Shown: in pieces, positions 1 to 6,380 of the stretch
Numbering within the stretch: position 1 is the stretch's first letter
How the letters are laid out: the number at the start of each line of letters is the position of its first letter
Assembly (NCBI GenBank): GCA_015655535.1
Contig: JAATEW010000395.1
Span: 1-8,541, forward strand
Source of the DNA: Hyphomicrobiales bacterium
Lineage (GTDB): Bacteria; Pseudomonadota; Alphaproteobacteria; Rhizobiales; Beijerinckiaceae
DNA length: 8,541 bases
Direction: 5' to 3'
Translations under genes and position numbers: made by a program
The notes under the pieces: generated by a model
Told to the model about the DNA's origin: nothing
The model's database searches: none
The model's input: the letters and a program-made list of their open reading frames with translations, nothing else

Positions 1-1294
1 AAGGCGAATGCTCGGCAACCTTGACGGGCCGCCCGGTTTTGAGATCGACCTTCTCAGCCCAGTTGACGGTCACGAACTTATTCGCGCGCAAGAGATCGCC
101 ATCCGTCCGGTCGAGAACATAGGCAAAGCCGTTGCGGTCGAAATGCACGAGAACCTTCTTCGGCGCGCCGTCGATGGTCACGTCGGTGAGAATATTCTCG
201 TTGACGCCGTCATAGTCCCATTGGTCGAATGGCGTCATCTGATAGGCCCAGACCACCTCGCCCGTGTCGATCTTGCGGGCGAAGATGGTCATCGACCACT
301 TATTGTCCCATTTGCCATTGTTGCATTCTTCGTGAGTCGAAGCGCCGCAACGTGTCGTCGGACTCCAGTTTCCCGGATTGCCGGTCGACGCATAAACGAG
401 CTTGAGTTCCGGATCGTAGCTGTACCAGGCCCAAGGCGAGCCGCCGCCGCGCTTCCATTCGTCACCCGGATAGCTCGAGAGGCTGATGTCGTGGCCGGCG
501 GTGCCATGTTCCGGATGGGCCTTGTTGGTGTCCGGCGTCAGACCGACTTCCTTGTCCGTGCCATTGCTCTCGAAGCTCCAGGCCTTCTTGCCCGTCTTGA
601 GGTCATAGGCGACGAGGCGTCCGCGCGCCGCGAATTCGTCACCGCCGAAGCCGGCGATCACTTTATCATCGGCGATGAGCGGTGCGCTCGTCACGGTCTC
701 GCCATGCTCCGGATAGGCGTGCTTAACGACCCAATCCTCTTTGCCAGTCTTCGCGTCGAGCGCGATGACGAAACCGTCAAGCGTCGCGAATACGATCTTG
801 CCGTCAGCATAGTTCAGACCGCGATTGACCGTATCGCAGCAGGCGCGCGGCACGGCTGACAAGTCGCGATCCGTCTTCTTCTGATAGTTCCAAACCTGGA
901 CAGGGTTGTCGGGATCGGACAGATCGAGCGCCTGCACGATATTCGGCCATGCGCTGACGAAGAACATCATGGGCTTGCCGTCGATTTCGACGACGATCGG
1001 CTGTCCTTCATGTCCGCGCAGCGCGCCCGTCGACTGCGACCACACCATTTGCAGCTTATCGACATTGTCCGTGCTGATCTGCGCAAGATCGCTGTGGCGA
1101 TCGAGGCCGAGGTTCTGACCCATTCCAGGCCAGAGATTCGGATTTTTGCTCGCAGCCGTAATTTCGGCATCCGAGCCCGCCTGTGCGCCGGTCGTCACGC
1201 CGCAGACCCCGGCCATGCCGATGAGAATCGCGGCCGAGGCCGATAAGCCAAGTCTGCTTGCGAATTTCATTCGCGTCTTCCTTGTGAGTTTCAT
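1..1294 (-). CDS. xoxF: XoxF-type lanthanide-dependent PQQ methanol dehydrogenase, C-terminus cut off by window edge
   Basis: Periplasmic quinoprotein that oxidises methanol (and probably other short alcohols or formaldehyde), passing electrons to a cytochrome c. 431 residues of about 600 are visible; the gene runs off the left edge. Seen: a signal peptide with a twin-positive start, a hydrophobic stretch at about 19-35 and an AQA cleavage site at 37-39; the vicinal cysteine pair C152-C153 that sits over PQQ; metal ligands E220 (GGDEFAARG) and N306 (STGNPGNW); catalytic D360; and D362 two residues later in WDYDGVNEN. R387 (DRNG) matches the active-site Arg. Family knowledge: the second Asp of DYD marks lanthanide XoxF enzymes, whereas calcium MxaF has Ala there. 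A segment at about 313-330 with C316 and C324 is longer than I recall in XoxF5/MxaF and suggests another clade, perhaps XoxF3 (tentative). The start at 1294 has GGGAG six bases upstream; an in-frame ATG at 1270 with AAGGAAG is a good alternative and keeps the signal peptide. Confidence 0.95.
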   Translation of the reverse strand, partial: MKLTRKTRMKFASRLGLSASAAILIGMAGVCGVTTGAQAGSDAEITAASKNPNLWPGMGQNLGLDRHSDLAQISTDNVDKLQMVWSQSTGALRGHEGQPIVVEIDGKPMMFFVSAWPNIVQALDLSDPDNPVQVWNYQKKTDRDLSAVPRACCDTVNRGLNYADGKIVFATLDGFVIALDAKTGKEDWVVKHAYPEHGETVTSAPLIADDKVIAGFGGDEFAARGRLVAYDLKTGKKAWSFESNGTDKEVGLTPDTNKAHPEHGTAGHDISLSSYPGDEWKRGGGSPWAWYSYDPELKLVYASTGNPGNWSPTTRCGASTHEECNNGKWDNKWSMTIFARKIDTGEVVWAYQMTPFDQWDYDGVNENILTDVTIDGAPKKVLVHFDRNGFAYVLDRTDGDLLRANKFVTVNWAEKVDLKTGRPVKVAEHSP

Positions 1295-1335
1295 TCCCGT
1301 CTCCCATCCCGTTCGTTATCTGGTTGTTGAAGAAA

Positions 1336-1369
1336 GGGGCCAGGCGCCGGGAGGTATTGTCCTGGCCCC
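1336..1369 (-). promoter_or_regulatory. xoxF leader hairpin, attenuator-like
   Basis: On the xoxF coding strand GGGGCCAGG (1369-1361) pairs perfectly with CCTGGCCCC (1344-1336) across a 16-base loop, and TTTCTT follows at once. It ends about 41 bases before the xoxF ATG, too close for a promoter to fit between it and the gene, so it must lie in the leader RNA or overlap the promoter. The loop contains CCTCCC, whose CTCCC is complementary to the GGGAG of the xoxF Shine-Dalgarno. It could act as an attenuator, a ribosome-site occluder or a stabilising 5' stem; the sequence alone does not say which. Confidence 0.6.
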
Positions 1370-1446
1370 ATGCTCTACGCAGACCGAGGTCTTGACGAGA
1401 CACGCTCGCAGCATACCGGCGGCGGATTGGATGGCGATGGCCGGCC

Positions 1447-1474
1447 TTCCCGATCTATTTGGGAAAGCTTCCCG
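1447..1474 (-). promoter_or_regulatory. Candidate response-regulator sites: paired CGGGAA elements upstream of xoxF
   Basis: On the minus strand two CGGGAA copies start 22 bases (about two helical turns) apart at 1474 and 1452. The first overlaps a near palindrome, GGGAA-GCT-TTCCC (1473-1461). Further CGGGAA copies lie at 1557-1552 and in the xoxF ribosome-binding region (1300-1295), and one lies upstream of the second kinase gene (3834-3829). Same-face direct spacing suits a dimeric NarL-type regulator, but the link to the neighbouring regulators is inference. Confidence 0.35.
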
Positions 1475-1480
1475 AGCGAC

Positions 1481-1497
1481 GGATATTTTAGATATCC
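1481..1497. repeat. Inverted repeat GGATAT-N5-ATATCC
   Basis: A perfect 6-bp inverted repeat with a 5-base AT-rich spacer, seven bases beyond the paired CGGGAA elements upstream of xoxF. It could be an operator or part of the promoter region. Too short to identify a binding protein. Confidence 0.35.
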
Positions 1498-1584
1498 CGT
1501 TTCCGGCTGCTGTCTTTTTCCATTGAATTTTCCGGCTTCAGCCGAGCAAATTTCCCGCACGGGGCAGATTATGATTTTTGAAAA

Positions 1585-1603
1585 TGGATCGGCGTCCGAT
1601 CCA
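1585..1603 (-). terminator. Probable intrinsic terminator of the second kinase/regulator operon
   Basis: TGGATCGG (1603-1596) and CCGATCCA (1592-1585) form a perfect 8-bp stem around a 3-base loop. Read on the minus strand it is followed by TTTTCAAAAA. It lies about 120 bases past the stop of the response regulator at 1725. The stem plus short T-run fits a Rho-independent terminator, though the T-run is only four bases. Confidence 0.5.
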
Positions 1604-1671
1604 CAAGCCATCATGCTTGGAGCGCACGCTCAGTGTGCGGGGATCGTAGAAAAAGTGAAGGGAGGCCGAAC

Positions 1672-1698
1672 CGATCGATCGTCAAAATGATCGATCGT
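1672..1698. repeat. Tandem GATCGATCGT repeat / 9-bp stem
   Basis: GATCGATCGT occurs at 1673-1682 and again at 1689-1698, a 16-base period. Because each unit is itself near-palindromic, CGATCGATC at 1672-1680 can also pair with GATCGATCG at 1689-1697 as a 9-bp stem with an 8-base loop. No T-run follows on the minus strand, so it is a poor intrinsic terminator. It may be a binding site or a stem at the 3' end of the regulator mRNA. Confidence 0.5.
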
Positions 1699-1724
1699 TG
1701 TTGGGTAAAGGTGATCCCGGTGCC

Positions 1725-2342
1725 TTATTGCTCGCGCATATCATAGACGAGGCGGATGAGATCGACGGTGCGCTCGACGCCGAGCTTTCCCTTGATGATG
1801 CTGCATGTATTGGCAACCGTCTTATAGCTCACGCCGATTGCTTCAGCGATCTCGGCGAGCGATTTTCCATCGCCGAGCAGGCGCACGATATCGATTTCGC
1901 GCGTCGACAGTTTCTGCAACGGGTCATCGCCCTTATATTGCGAGATCACGATTTGCGCCGCGATTTCACGCTCCACATAACGGCCGCCTGCCCCAATCTC
2001 GCGGACCGCCGCCATCAGTTCGTCAGCCGACGCCGTTTTGCTGATATAGCCGCGCGCGCCGGCCTTCAACGTGCGCGCGACATAGATCGGTTCCGAATGC
2101 ATGCTGAGAACAAGGATGCGCGCGGCACGGTTTTCAAGAATCAGGCGCCGCAGCAATTGCAGCCCGCTTGAATTGGGCAGATTGAGATCGAGCAAGACAA
2201 GATCCGGATGTTCGGTCTTGTAAATCGCAACGGCCTCATGCGCCGTGCCTGCTTCATGGACGGATGTATCGGGCAGCGAGGCCAAGAGGCGCCGGACACC
2301 TTCGCGAACGACGACGTGGTCATCGACGATCAAAATCTTCAC
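1725..2342 (-). CDS. NarL/FixJ-family response regulator, MoxX-like (second pair)
   Basis: A 205-residue cytoplasmic transcription regulator. The receiver domain (about 1-118) has the acidic pair D7-D8, phospho-acceptor D52 in LVLLDLNLP, switch S80 and conserved K102. The C-terminal LuxR-type helix-turn-helix spans about 142-200 (LSTRE..., SYKTVAN recognition helix). Length and layout are normal for the family, with all phosphorylation residues present. The start is GTG at 2342, with AGGAG eight bases upstream inside the kinase gene; GTGA overlaps the kinase stop TGA by four bases, so translation is probably coupled. It is the partner of the kinase at 2339-3697. By analogy with Paracoccus MoxX, and because xoxF is the next gene downstream, it is a candidate direct activator of xoxF. 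The specific target is inferred; the family is certain. Confidence 0.95.
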   Translation of the reverse strand: MKILIVDDHVVVREGVRRLLASLPDTSVHEAGTAHEAVAIYKTEHPDLVLLDLNLPNSSGLQLLRRLILENRAARILVLSMHSEPIYVARTLKAGARGYISKTASADELMAAVREIGAGGRYVEREIAAQIVISQYKGDDPLQKLSTREIDIVRLLGDGKSLAEIAEAIGVSYKTVANTCSIIKGKLGVERTVDLIRLVYDMREQ

Positions 2343-3697
2343 GAGACATACTCCTGGCCAATGTCGTCATTCGATGCCTCAAGCGGGAGTTGGGCGGAAA
2401 TCGTAACGCCTTTTTCGCTCGCGCGATTCCCGACCGTCAGCGTACCGCCGACCGCGGCAACCCGTTCCCGCATGCCGGTAATACCGAAGCCGAAACGCGG
2501 TTCGGCCTCGTTCAAGCCTTCGCCATTATCCGAAACCTCAACATCAACCACGTCATCATTCATGCCGGCCTTGATCATGATGCGGGACGGATGTCCGTGA
2601 CGGAAGGCGTTGTTGAGCCCTTCCTGAAAAATACGATAGATCGTTGCATCGAGCGTCTCGCCGAAGGTCTCCTGGCTCAGACCAACTTCGATATGCACGT
2701 CCGGGCGGCGCAGGTTCCAAAAGGCAACAAGATTATCGACCGCCGGACCAAGTCCAAGATCGAGAAGAATGGCTGGCCGCAGCTTTCCCAGCATGGATCG
2801 CACATGCTGCTGCATCTCCGAAACGGCGCTGCGCATGGAATCGAGATGGGTGCCGATTTTGGGATCCGAGCGCGCCGATTCCTGCTTCTGAATGGAGGAA
2901 ATATCGATGCTCAATGCGAAGAGCAAAGGGCCGATTTCATCATGAAGATCGCGGGCTAGATCGGTCCGCTCCTCTTCCTGCATGGTCGTAAGCTGGACTT
3001 CGAGCCTGCGATTCTGCCCTTCCATCATGGCAAGCCGTGCCACCATATCGTTGAAGCGGTGCGCGAGGACGGCCAGTTCGCGCGGTCCCTTCTCGTTACA
3101 TCGCTGACGGTAATCGCCGGCGCCGACGCGGGCAAAGGCAACCGACATTTCATCTAAAAAGGAGAAGGCGCGGCCGAGCATCCAATAGATCAGACTCAAG
3201 ACGAGGACGCAGAAAATCGCGAGAATGGACAGCGTGACGAAAATATCGCTCCAGACTTCGTCGATCTCATTATGGGAATCCGTCTCCAGGAAAATCGATC
3301 CGTAGCGCGCGAAGGCCGGCGGCAGTTGGACCCATGACGTCTCCGGCCGCCGCGCAATGAAATGATTGAACCAGGCCGGCGCAGGCTCCGTGGATTCGAG
3401 CGGCTTCGACGCAACGATGACATTGCCGTTTGTATTCAGGAAGGACGCACGCAGATGGCGATTGCCGTCGAAATCTTCGATAAGCAATTGCAATTGACGC
3501 AATGGATCGGCGTTGTCCTCGGCATCATCGGTCGCATTCTGAACCATGCGAATGCCGACATCGAGAGCCGCGCGCATTTCCTCATCGACCTTATGAACAG
3601 CATGCCAATAAACGATCACGCTGCCTAAGACGATGCTGACCACGAGTATCAGACCGATCGAAAGAATAAGGCGAATCTGCAAGGACACTTTGCTCAC
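2339..3697 (-). CDS. MoxY-like membrane sensor histidine kinase (second pair)
   Basis: A 452-residue inner-membrane kinase of the HisKA_3 (NarX/DesK-like) class. Transmembrane segment about 9-31; periplasmic domain about 32-152 with APAWF at 106-110; second transmembrane segment about 153-175; HAMP about 176-230; dimerisation helix with phospho-acceptor H252 in ARDLHDEIG; ATPase domain with N-box YRIFQEGLNNAFRHG (354-368), DNGEG (390-394) and FGFGITGM (402-409). The periplasmic region matches in style the LapD/MoxY N-terminal domain, named partly for the Paracoccus kinase controlling methanol dehydrogenase. All catalytic motifs are intact. The start is GTG at 3697, with GAAGG about seven bases upstream. 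It is coupled to the regulator gene by a 4-base overlap. It shares architecture with the kinase at 4622-6037 but is clearly diverged. The ligand cannot be told from the sequence. Confidence 0.94.
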   Translation of the reverse strand: MSKVSLQIRLILSIGLILVVSIVLGSVIVYWHAVHKVDEEMRAALDVGIRMVQNATDDAEDNADPLRQLQLLIEDFDGNRHLRASFLNTNGNVIVASKPLESTEPAPAWFNHFIARRPETSWVQLPPAFARYGSIFLETDSHNEIDEVWSDIFVTLSILAIFCVLVLSLIYWMLGRAFSFLDEMSVAFARVGAGDYRQRCNEKGPRELAVLAHRFNDMVARLAMMEGQNRRLEVQLTTMQEEERTDLARDLHDEIGPLLFALSIDISSIQKQESARSDPKIGTHLDSMRSAVSEMQQHVRSMLGKLRPAILLDLGLGPAVDNLVAFWNLRRPDVHIEVGLSQETFGETLDATIYRIFQEGLNNAFRHGHPSRIMIKAGMNDDVVDVEVSDNGEGLNEAEPRFGFGITGMRERVAAVGGTLTVGNRASEKGVTISAQLPLEASNDDIGQEYVS

Positions 3698-3931
3698 TTG
3701 TCGCCTTCACGCTCAATAAAGCCTTGCTCAATAGGAAGAGCCGCACCGACTTTATCCTAGAGACACGATGTCGGCAGCATGGAAAGGTCTTGGCTTTGTT
3801 CCCATGTTTCTCGAATAATTTAGAAAAATTCCCGATAAAGGTAGCGAAGCAATCGATGAGCGCACCGCCTCAGCTTTGGCCGCTTGCCACAGAATAGCAC
3901 TTGGGCAAACCCCGTAGGAACGATCGGCGGC
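3698..3931 (-). promoter_or_regulatory. Intergenic region upstream of the second kinase gene
   Basis: A 234-base gap between two same-strand genes, long enough for a separate promoter for the second kinase/regulator pair. On the minus strand it carries CGGGAA at 3834-3829 and GGGAA at 3803-3799, separated by an AT-rich stretch (AATTTTTCTAAATTATTC). Close to the kinase start there is a direct repeat TATTGAGC at 3733-3726 and 3718-3711 (15-base period). No strong terminator for the upstream regulator gene is visible. No -35/-10 pair stands out. Confidence 0.45.
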
Positions 3932-4594
3932 CTACATCTTCGACCGGAGTTCCACGGCAAACTTGATCAAAGCGGAGCTCGTCGGGATTTTCAGCTTTTG
4001 CTTGATCGACGCAACAGCATTGGCAACCGTTTTGTAGCCAAGGACGAGTTCGATCGATATTTCGGTCAGGCTTTTGCCAGCGCCAAGCCGCATGATGATC
4101 TGGCGTTCCCGATCATTAAGCGCGCGCAGCGGATCATTCGTCAAAGAGAGATTGACCATGACAAGGGTCTGCGCGACGGCCTGCCCCAGATAAACCGAAC
4201 CGGCGCGGACCTTGTCGATGGCCATGAGGATCGTGTCCGGATCGTCATTTTTCGTGATGTAGCCAGAGGCGCCTTTTTCCAAGGCCGTCGTAACGAAACT
4301 GGCCGTTTCATACATGCTGAAGATAATGATCTTGGCTTGCGGGTTGTCGCTCAGCAGCTCGGCAATGATATCGAAGCCGCTCGCATCCGGCAGCCCGACG
4401 TCGAGCACAATGACCGGCGGCAGGAACTCCCGGTTGAGGATCAATCCCGCTTGCGCCGAACTTGCCGCGATCATGTCGATATCGTCGCGCCGGTTGAGGA
4501 TACGCTGGCAGCCGTCCCTGACAATCGGATGATCTTCTATGACAAGAACTTTTATCTGTTCGTGCATGACACGCCCATTTTTCAATAACTCCAT
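3932..4594 (-). CDS. NarL/FixJ-family response regulator, MoxX-like (first pair)
   Basis: A 220-residue DNA-binding regulator. Receiver: E20-D21 acidic pair, phospho-acceptor D65 in VIVLDVGLP, switch S93, conserved K115. LuxR-type helix-turn-helix at about 156-215 (LNDRERQI..., GYKTVANAV). The insert DPLRALNDRE before the helix-turn-helix parallels DPLQKLSTRE in the other regulator, and the recognition helices share YKTVAN, so the two look like paralogues that may bind related sites. The start at 4594 is supported by GAGG ten bases upstream. M10 (ATG at 4567) gives the more usual family N-terminus but has a poorer ribosome site. The gene follows its kinase with a 27-base gap, so they are very likely one operon. 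Confidence 0.94.
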   Translation of the reverse strand: MELLKNGRVMHEQIKVLVIEDHPIVRDGCQRILNRRDDIDMIAASSAQAGLILNREFLPPVIVLDVGLPDASGFDIIAELLSDNPQAKIIIFSMYETASFVTTALEKGASGYITKNDDPDTILMAIDKVRAGSVYLGQAVAQTLVMVNLSLTNDPLRALNDRERQIIMRLGAGKSLTEISIELVLGYKTVANAVASIKQKLKIPTSSALIKFAVELRSKM

Positions 4595-4621
4595 GGATTG
4601 ACCACCTCATGCAATATGATG

Positions 4622-6037
4622 TCAGCTCGCGCGCCGCATCTCGGCGTCGACGACCGGGATGACGGCTTCGATCAGGGTTCCGCGGCGCTGAGCGTTTGAA
4701 ACGGTGAGATGGCCGCCCAGTTTGCGAACGCGTTCGTTCATGCCGAGAAACCCGAAGCCGAACTTGAAATCCTTAGGCAAGCCGATTCCATCGTCTGCAA
4801 CGGAAATGAGAATGCGGCGTTCCGGACGTATCCTCGCAGCAGCCAGCGCGCAGGATGCGTGTTTGCAAGCCATCACGATGTGCACCTTCTTCGCCATCGA
4901 ATGGCGTGCCACATTGGTCAGGCATTCCTGTACGATTCGATAGCTTGTGAGGCTGACGTCCTCGCTGAACGCGGCATCTTCTTGTGGTGTCTCGAGCTCG
5001 CAGTCGAAGCCGCTGTGGGCGGACCTCCATGCCTCGACCAGATGATGAAGCGCGTTATAGAGTCCCATCTGATTGAGAGTCACGGGCTGGATTCGCTCGA
5101 GAATGCGATAATTATGCTTTTGGATGGAATCGGCCATCGACGAAATGGCTTTCGCGCGCTCGACGATTTCCTGCGCGCGTATTTGACCGTCTTTTTTGGC
5201 AATGGCCGCTTCGACGATGCAGGAGGCAGCCGCGCGAATGCCGAAGAGCGACGCGCCGAACTCGTCGTGAAGCTCGCGTGCGAGTTCCTTGCGTTCGGAT
5301 TCCTGAATCGACATGAGCCGATCGATCAGCAGCCGCTTGTCCGCTTCCGTCCGGGCCAAGGATTTCGCGAGCAGGTTAAACTGCTCTCCGACCCGCTGAA
5401 GTTCGGCCACACGCATATCGGCGACGCCGTCGAATTGACCGCGTTGCAGGCGGTCGAGCCCATCGACAAGCTCATGAAGCGGTTTCAGCGTATGGCTCGC
5501 CGAAAGCCAGATAAGCGTGACGATACCGACCGAGATCGCAGACAGGAGACCGACGAGAAAGATCAGCTCTTGCCAGACCTCCGCTGCCTCATCGCTGGGC
5601 TTGGTCCACATGACGAGCTGGCCATGCGGCTCGCCGTGGATAAGAACCGGAAAGCGTTTTGCGACCCGTTCCGGCTCGAACCAGTTCAAGAACCAGGCCG
5701 GCGCTTCCTTGGCCGCGGGTGTCGCGACGGATTGTGCCGTGGCCAAATTCGAATCGGCCTTATACTCAACTCTGATATGCCTGACGTGAACGAGTTCGGT
5801 CTGCAATTGTTTTAAAGCAGCGTCGGGATCAGGCGCGACCTCGACATTGTCGAGCGCATATTCGATCAGATGGCTGCCGATCGTGACGCCCGACGCTGTT
5901 TCCAGAGCGATACGATCGTGCGCGTCGTAAAGCGTTACGCCAGTTGCAATGGCAATGCCCAACAATAGGAAACAGGGGGGAATGAGGATGAGCCTCAATC
6001 GCATGGAGGCTGAGGCCGTCTTGAAATGCAGCATCAT
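4622..6037 (-). CDS. MoxY-like membrane sensor histidine kinase (first pair)
   Basis: A 471-residue inner-membrane kinase. Transmembrane segment about 14-36; periplasmic domain about 37-156 with APAWF at 112-116 and EVWQEL just before the second membrane segment (about 157-179); HAMP about 180-232; H257 in ARELHDEFG as phospho-acceptor; N-box YRIVQECLTNVARHS (366-380); DDGIG (415-419); FGFGFLGM (426-433). The ATPase domain has a stretch at about 390-408 containing C391 and C396 between the N-box and DDGIG, longer than in the second kinase. The family is HisKA_3 with a LapD/MoxY-type sensor domain. The start ATG at 6037 has GAGGAA about six bases upstream (the next ATG, at 6034, is adjacent). 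It diverges from the beta-propeller unit across a 214-base AT-rich gap. The signal sensed is unknown; the linkage to xoxF suggests a methanol- or metal-related cue (inference). Confidence 0.94.
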   Translation of the reverse strand: MMLHFKTASASMRLRLILIPPCFLLLGIAIATGVTLYDAHDRIALETASGVTIGSHLIEYALDNVEVAPDPDAALKQLQTELVHVRHIRVEYKADSNLATAQSVATPAAKEAPAWFLNWFEPERVAKRFPVLIHGEPHGQLVMWTKPSDEAAEVWQELIFLVGLLSAISVGIVTLIWLSASHTLKPLHELVDGLDRLQRGQFDGVADMRVAELQRVGEQFNLLAKSLARTEADKRLLIDRLMSIQESERKELARELHDEFGASLFGIRAAASCIVEAAIAKKDGQIRAQEIVERAKAISSMADSIQKHNYRILERIQPVTLNQMGLYNALHHLVEAWRSAHSGFDCELETPQEDAAFSEDVSLTSYRIVQECLTNVARHSMAKKVHIVMACKHASCALAAARIRPERRILISVADDGIGLPKDFKFGFGFLGMNERVRKLGGHLTVSNAQRRGTLIEAVIPVVDAEMRRAS

Positions 6038-6251
6038 TGGCGTTCCTCGACCCTTGCGGGCTTCCTCTCGGCATCAATGGTTTCGACCACGTGTTTGGAA
6101 ACTGAAAAAATCCATTTTTTAGGGAAACATTCCAATATAAATAGTATTTTTCCTTCTATTATATGGAAATAAACTTGGCCACGGCCGTTGTTTATTCAGA
6201 ACTCTATTGCTAAGCATCTTGCCCATAAGTCATTATGGAGTAAAGGGCTAG
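6038..6251. promoter_or_regulatory. AT-rich divergent promoter region
   Basis: This gap separates the leftward first kinase from the rightward small ORF/beta-propeller unit. From about 6100 to 6180 it is far richer in A+T than its surroundings. An imperfect inverted repeat, TTCCAATATAAATAG (6130-6144) against CTATTATATGGAA (6156-6168), sits at its centre. A minus-strand TATAAT lies at 6163-6158, without a clear -35. AAAAAA-TCCA-TTTTTT at 6105-6120 and a GGGAA at 6122-6126 lie beside it. It probably holds both promoters and an operator shared by them; the assignment is inference. Confidence 0.5.
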
Positions 6252-6380
6252 ATGAATACGCTGAGCTGGCTGCTTATATCTCCGCGCAGTCCAGCGCTTA
6301 CCCTTGGGTCCATCGCCCGGTTTTTCGTCGCCTCGCATGGCGGTCCGAATCATCTGAAGCGTTTGGCCGAGCCAAAATAA
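6252..6380 (+). CDS. Small 42-residue ORF translationally coupled to the beta-propeller gene
   Basis: ATG at 6252, preceded by AAAGGG about five bases upstream, opens a 42-codon frame (MNTLSWLLISPRSPALTLGS at its start). It ends in TAA at 6378-6380, sharing one base with the ATG of the next gene (TAATG). It is not recognised. It has a mildly hydrophobic N-terminus (LSWLLI), then a basic C-terminal half with HGGPNHLKRL; no clear signal peptide and no cysteines. The following gene has almost no ribosome site of its own, which fits coupling or a leader-peptide role. It could also be a remnant of a longer gene. The good ribosome site and the exact stop/start overlap are the evidence; there is no homology support. 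Confidence 0.45.
   Translation: MNTLSWLLISPRSPALTLGSIARFFVASHGGPNHLKRLAEPK

Larger units (their letters stand above)
1295..1724 (-). promoter_or_regulatory. 430-base regulatory gap between second response regulator gene and xoxF
   Basis: No convincing gene lies here; the ORFs that cross it lack family resemblance and good ribosome binding sites. Read in the direction of xoxF transcription, the gap holds in order: a GATCGATCGT repeat pair (1698-1673); a terminator-like hairpin (1603-1585); several CGGGAA elements, two of them 22 bases apart (1474-1447); an inverted repeat GGATAT-N5-ATATCC (1497-1481); a small palindrome AGACC-GA-GGTCT (1392-1381); and a strong hairpin just before the xoxF ribosome binding site (1369-1336). 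I could not pick a confident -35/-10 pair. The size and density of structure indicate that xoxF has its own promoter rather than being read through from the kinase/regulator genes (inference). Confidence 0.7.

Noticed and set aside
8..859. 283-codon open frame on the plus strand opposite xoxF
   Set aside because: Antisense to clearly conserved XoxF sequence; no domain and no ribosome site.
1370..1690. 106-codon open frame on the plus strand in the gap upstream of xoxF
   Set aside because: No family resemblance, no good ribosome site, and it crosses several palindromic control-like elements, so it is more likely non-coding.
3908..3936. GTAGG/CCTAC pairing at the end of the first response regulator gene as a terminator
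   Set aside because: A five-base stem that includes the stop codon, with no T-run after it.
4709..5815. Long 368-codon open frame on the plus strand opposite the first kinase
   Set aside because: It lies entirely antisense to an intact histidine kinase with all motifs; the peptide has no recognisable domain. Long antisense frames are common in GC-biased coding DNA.
6188..6379. 64-residue N-terminal extension of the beta-propeller gene from a TTG
   Set aside because: It would bury the evident signal peptide; TTG with no ribosome site. The frame is open by chance, and a better supported small ORF uses another frame here.
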